Of a stretch of 7,553 nt of DNA, positions 5,211 to 7,553 are shown piece by piece. Source of the DNA: an uncultured Nocardioides sp. (GTDB lineage: Bacteria > Actinomycetota > Actinomycetes > Propionibacteriales > Nocardioidaceae). The stretch is taken from assembly GCF_946885725.1 (NCBI RefSeq), contig NZ_CAMPGZ010000197.1:1-7553 (forward strand), written 5' to 3'. The position numbers and the translations under genes are program-made. The notes below the pieces were generated by a model, which searched no databases, was not told the DNA's origin, and saw only the letters and a list, made by a program, of their open reading frames with translations. Position 1 is the stretch's first letter. The number at the start of each line of letters is the position of its first letter.

Positions 5211-6609
5211 GCATCGCCCAGCCGGCGTCCCGGTCGTCGGGCACGGTGTCGAAGTAGCTGTCCACGAACGACACCGCCGCGCCACCGCCGGCCGCAGCCT
5301 TCTCATCGGGTGACGGCGCGGACGAGTCGTCCTGCTTCGGTTCCCCAGAGCCCTTGTCGCCGCTCGCTCCGCTGTCGCCATTGTCGCCATTGCCGGCGCT
5401 GCCGCCGCGTTCATCGGTCGGTCCCTGCGCGCTGTCGGACGGGTCCGACCCGCCGTCGCCGAGCACCTGGGCGAGGACGAACACCGCGACCAGGGCCGCG
5501 AGCAGCGCGACTACCCCGGCCGCGACAGGTCCCGGACGCCGACGGCGCGACGCTGCGTCGCGGGACGGCGCGGGTGCCGGGACGGGTGCCGGAGCGGGAC
5601 GGACGGGAGCAGCGGCCGGCCGGTCTGTGGTCGCCGTCCCCGAGGCGGCGAACGCCGTCGTGGGGGTCGGGTCGGGGTCACGCCCGGTGTCGGCCCCGTC
5701 GTTGCCAAGCGTCGCGGCAACGGACGCCGCGCCCGCCGCGGCGCCCACGCCCGCGCCGCCAGCACCGGCAGCCCCCGCACGCGATCCCATCGCGTGCGTG
5801 CGCTCACCGGCGCGGGACGCCAGCCGGCGCAGCTCGTCACGGGCGCGCTCCAGCGACCACCGCTCGGCGACGTCGCGCGCGAGCAGGCCCAAGATGACCG
5901 GCTCCAGGGTGCCGGCGCGCTGCGGGCGCGGCGGGTCCTCGCTGGTGATCTGGTGCAGGATCGCGAGCGGGTTCTCCCCGGAGAACGGCGGACGCCCTTC
6001 GACGGCGGCGTACAACGTCGCGCCCAGCGCCCACGCGTCGGATGCCGGCGTCGGTGTCGCACCGCGCGCCACCTCGGGCGCGAGATAGCCGGGCGTACCC
6101 GTGAGCAGCCCGGTGGCGGTGAGCGACGGGTCCTGGGCCGTCCGCGACAGGCCGAAGTCGCCGATCTTGGCCAGCCCGCTCTCGGTCACGAGCACGTTGC
6201 CGGGCTTGACGTCCCGGTGCACCAGCCCGGCCCCGTGGGCGGCGAGCAGGCCGTCGGCGACCTGGGCGCCGATCGCCGCGACCCGGCCAGGCTCCACCGG
6301 GCCGTTGTCGGAGACGAGCTGGGCGAGCGTGCGCGACGGGACGTACTCCATCACCATCCACGCGGCGCCGTCCTCCTGGACGACGTCGTGCACGGCCACG
6401 ACGTTGCGGTGGCTCAGCGAGGCGGTCGCGCGCGCCTCGCGCAGCGCGCGGGCGGTGTCGGTCGCGGACTCACCGGGCATCAGGCCGACCTGCTTGACGG
6501 CGACCTCCCGGTCCAGGGTCTCGTCACGGCACAGCCAGACGGTGCCCATCCCGCCTCGCCCGATCGCGCGGTCCACCCGGTACCGCGCTCCGATCAGCTC
6601 GGGGCGCAC
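4981..6609 (-). CDS. Membrane-anchored Ser/Thr protein kinase (PASTA-less, with C-terminal extracytoplasmic domain)
   Basis: This encodes a 542-residue Hanks-type receptor kinase. The cytoplasmic kinase domain (about 8-265) has all key elements: glycine loop GRGGMG (17-22), catalytic-site Lys39 in AVKQ, Glu58 of helix C, HRDVKPGN (131-138) with Asp133, DFG (151-153), activation-loop threonines 164, 166, 170 and 172 before GTPGYLAPE (171-179), and Asp191 of SDAWALG. An active enzyme is expected. A low-complexity Ala/Gly/Pro juxtamembrane stretch (about 275-350) leads to RRRRP (355-359) and one membrane helix (about 361-384), consistent with the kinase inside. Outside is a Gly/Ser/Asp-rich linker (385-443) and a ~97-residue folded domain (446-542, from VSFVDSYFDTVPDD) with helix-then-strand character suggestive of an NTF2-like fold. 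I see no PASTA repeats. The GTG start has a GGGAGAG ribosome binding site. It is convergent with comEC and divergent from holA. The ligand and targets are unknown. Confidence 0.94.
   Translation of the reverse strand: MRPELIGARYRVDRAIGRGGMGTVWLCRDETLDREVAVKQVGLMPGESATDTARALREARATASLSHRNVVAVHDVVQEDGAAWMVMEYVPSRTLAQLVSDNGPVEPGRVAAIGAQVADGLLAAHGAGLVHRDVKPGNVLVTESGLAKIGDFGLSRTAQDPSLTATGLLTGTPGYLAPEVARGATPTPASDAWALGATLYAAVEGRPPFSGENPLAILHQITSEDPPRPQRAGTLEPVILGLLARDVAERWSLERARDELRRLASRAGERTHAMGSRAGAAGAGGAGVGAAAGAASVAATLGNDGADTGRDPDPTPTTAFAASGTATTDRPAAAPVRPAPAPVPAPAPSRDAASRRRRPGPVAAGVVALLAALVAVFVLAQVLGDGGSDPSDSAQGPTDERGGSAGNGDNGDSGASGDKGSGEPKQDDSSAPSPDEKAAAGGGAAVSFVDSYFDTVPDDRDAGWAMLSPAYQAETGRDSYDGFWSSIADVDASNLSPRQGGDAVEATVTYTYEDGRTVEERQLVQVVEGNGGDLLIDGYDRL
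5373..5390 (-). repeat. Tandem 9-base repeat in the kinase linker
   Basis: TGTCGCCAT occurs twice in immediate succession (5373-5381 and 5382-5390), with a degenerate continuation to either side. On the kinase strand it encodes the repeating Asn-Gly-Asp triplet within the extracytoplasmic linker (NGDNGDSG, about residues 407-414). Being a multiple of three, a change in copy number would alter linker length without breaking the frame. Confidence 0.6.
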
Positions 6610-6614
6610 TCGAT

Positions 6615-6621
6615 CTCTCCC
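6615..6621 (-). promoter_or_regulatory. Ribosome binding site of the kinase gene
   Basis: On the minus strand GGGAGAG lies five bases (ATCGA) upstream of the GTG start at 6609. It is the only clear Shine-Dalgarno-like sequence before a gene start in this window and supports GTG 6609 as the kinase start. It also implies a leadered transcript, unlike the neighbouring genes. No convincing -10 for this gene could be picked in 6622-6718. Confidence 0.65.
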
Positions 6622-6641
6622 GTCGGACGTCGGTCAGTCGG
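6622..6641. repeat. Three GTCGG direct repeats in the kinase 5' leader
   Basis: GTCGG appears at 6622-6626, 6629-6633 and 6637-6641, at 7- and 8-base steps, just upstream of the kinase ribosome binding site in the 109-base kinase-holA divergent gap. The copies are short and common in GC-rich DNA, so a regulatory role is only a possibility. Confidence 0.3.
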
Positions 6642-6703
6642 TCCCGTCTGGCTTACCCGGTATGACGCCTCGTACGCATGGCCCGGCTGTCCGCACCGTG
6701 TGG

Positions 6704-6709
6704 CAGGCT
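6704..6709 (+). promoter_or_regulatory. Possible -10 element for holA
   Basis: CAGGCT is a TAnnnT-like hexamer (first base differs) whose last T lies 10 bases before the holA ATG at 6719. A start point seven bases downstream would give a leader of about three bases. No Shine-Dalgarno sequence is seen before holA, so a nearly leaderless transcript is plausible. No matching -35 was found. Confidence 0.35.
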
Positions 6710-6718
6710 GACCGCACC

Positions 6719-7553
6719 ATGGCGAACCCGAAGGCGTCCGACATCCTGGGCCACGTCCTGCTGGTGACCGGCCCGGAGGAGTTCCTCAACCAGCGCACGG
6801 TCTCCACCGCGCTGGCCGCGGTGCGCGCCGCCGACCCCGAGGCCGAGACGAGCGAGACGTCGGCTGCGACTCTGACGATCGCGGCGCTCGGCGAGCTCGC
6901 GGCGCCCTCGCTGTTCTCCTCGATCCGCTGCGTCGTGGTCCGCGAGCTCGAGCTGCTGCCGGACGAGTCGGTCGACGGGCTGGTGGAGTACGCCGCCGCC
7001 CCGAGCGACGAGGTCGGGCTGATCCTCGTGCACGGCGGGGGCCAGAAGGGCGCCGGCGTGCTCAACAAGCTGCGCAAGCTGCCGGCCGTCACCGAGGTGA
7101 AGTCCGCCACGCTCAAGCCCTCGGAGTTCGCCCGCTTCGTGGCGAGCGAGGTGCGCAGCCACGGCGGTCGCATCGACGACGAGGCGAGCGCCCTGCTCGT
7201 GCAGGCGATCGGCCAGGACCTCCGCGCGCTCGCCGGTGCGGCCCACCAGCTCACCAACGACTTCCCGGACGAGCCGATCACCGAGTCGGTGGTGCGGCGC
7301 TACTTCGGCGGCCGCGCCGAGGTGAAGTCGTTCGCGGTGGCCGACGCCGCGCTCTACGGCCGCACGGCCGTCGCGCTCGAGGAGCTGCGCTGGGCGCTCG
7401 ACAGCGGTACCGCGGCGGTGCTCGTGACCAGCGCGTTCGCCAACGGGTTGCGGGGGCTGGCGAAGTTCAAGGCCGCCCCGAGGGGGATGCGTGAGGCCGA
7501 CATCGCCCGCGAGGCGGGGGTGCCGCCGTGGAAGATCCGCGTCCTGCGCGAGC
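6719..7553 (+). CDS. holA: DNA polymerase III subunit delta, 3'-truncated by window end
   Basis: I translated this frame directly. It is open from ATG 6719 to the last base, giving 278 complete codons without a stop, so the gene continues beyond the window; family members are roughly 320-340 residues. The product is the delta subunit of the sliding-clamp loader, which opens the beta clamp and works with delta-prime and tau/gamma at the replication fork. Supporting motifs are the N-terminal strand HVLLVTGPEEFLNQRTV (12-28), the beta-interaction region around LGELAAPSLFSSIRCVVVREL, LILVHGGGQKG with LNKLRKL, the domain-II/III segment LVQAIGQDLRALAGAAHQLTNDF, and VRRYFGGRAEVKSFAVADAAL. An in-frame GTG at 6698 is possible but adds residues unlike the family. 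comEA, comEC and holA are commonly adjacent in actinobacteria; here the kinase gene on the opposite strand lies between comEC and holA, so holA needs its own promoter. Confidence 0.95.
   Translation, partial: MANPKASDILGHVLLVTGPEEFLNQRTVSTALAAVRAADPEAETSETSAATLTIAALGELAAPSLFSSIRCVVVRELELLPDESVDGLVEYAAAPSDEVGLILVHGGGQKGAGVLNKLRKLPAVTEVKSATLKPSEFARFVASEVRSHGGRIDDEASALLVQAIGQDLRALAGAAHQLTNDFPDEPITESVVRRYFGGRAEVKSFAVADAALYGRTAVALEELRWALDSGTAAVLVTSAFANGLRGLAKFKAAPRGMREADIAREAGVPPWKIRVLRE

Noticed and set aside
6654..6662. TACCCGGTA palindrome in the kinase-holA gap as an operator
   Set aside because: It has only 4-bp arms around one base and no second copy, within the range expected by chance.

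Overview
The window is GC-rich, gap-free bacterial chromosome of actinobacterial type. The coding frames are strongly G/C-biased at third positions, several genes have a -10-like hexamer placed so that transcripts would be leaderless, and the comEA-comEC-holA neighbourhood is typical of actinobacteria. The gene set and protein style resemble Nocardioidaceae or other Propionibacteriales. That placement is inference; no rRNA or other phylogenetic marker is present. I see no tRNA, rRNA, CRISPR array, insertion sequence or prophage gene.

Layout from left to right: (1) 66-719, minus strand: a small atypical short-chain dehydrogenase/reductase (NAD(P)-binding, YwnB/SDR_a5-like). (2) 751-1611, plus: a DegV-family fatty-acid-binding protein, divergent from the first gene, with only 31 bases between the two start codons. 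(3) 1711-2664, plus: comEA, a membrane-anchored DNA-binding protein with SLBB and helix-hairpin-helix domains. (4) 2661-5210, plus: comEC, the DNA-uptake channel with a C-terminal metallo-beta-lactamase nuclease domain, joined to comEA by a 4-base GTGA overlap. (5) 4981-6609, minus: a receptor-type Ser/Thr protein kinase convergent on comEC. (6) 6719 to the window end, plus: holA, DNA polymerase III delta subunit, cut off by the window edge.

Functionally, comEA and comEC form a translationally coupled DNA-uptake operon. comEA would bind double-stranded DNA outside the membrane, and comEC would pass one strand inward. holA is the usual downstream neighbour of this pair in actinobacteria; here an oppositely oriented kinase gene lies between them. 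The SDR and DegV genes form an independent divergent pair.

Most of the window is well-conserved housekeeping and competence sequence, and I did not find a clear new system. The points most worth a second look are: the comEC reading frame running 230 bases into the 3' end of the kinase gene, adding an Arg-rich tail of about 76 residues with no stop available in any forward frame for the first 100 bases; the tightly packed divergent leaderless promoters at 720-750; and a pair of DnaA-box-like sequences just upstream of comEA. No stretch over 300 bases lacks a gene.
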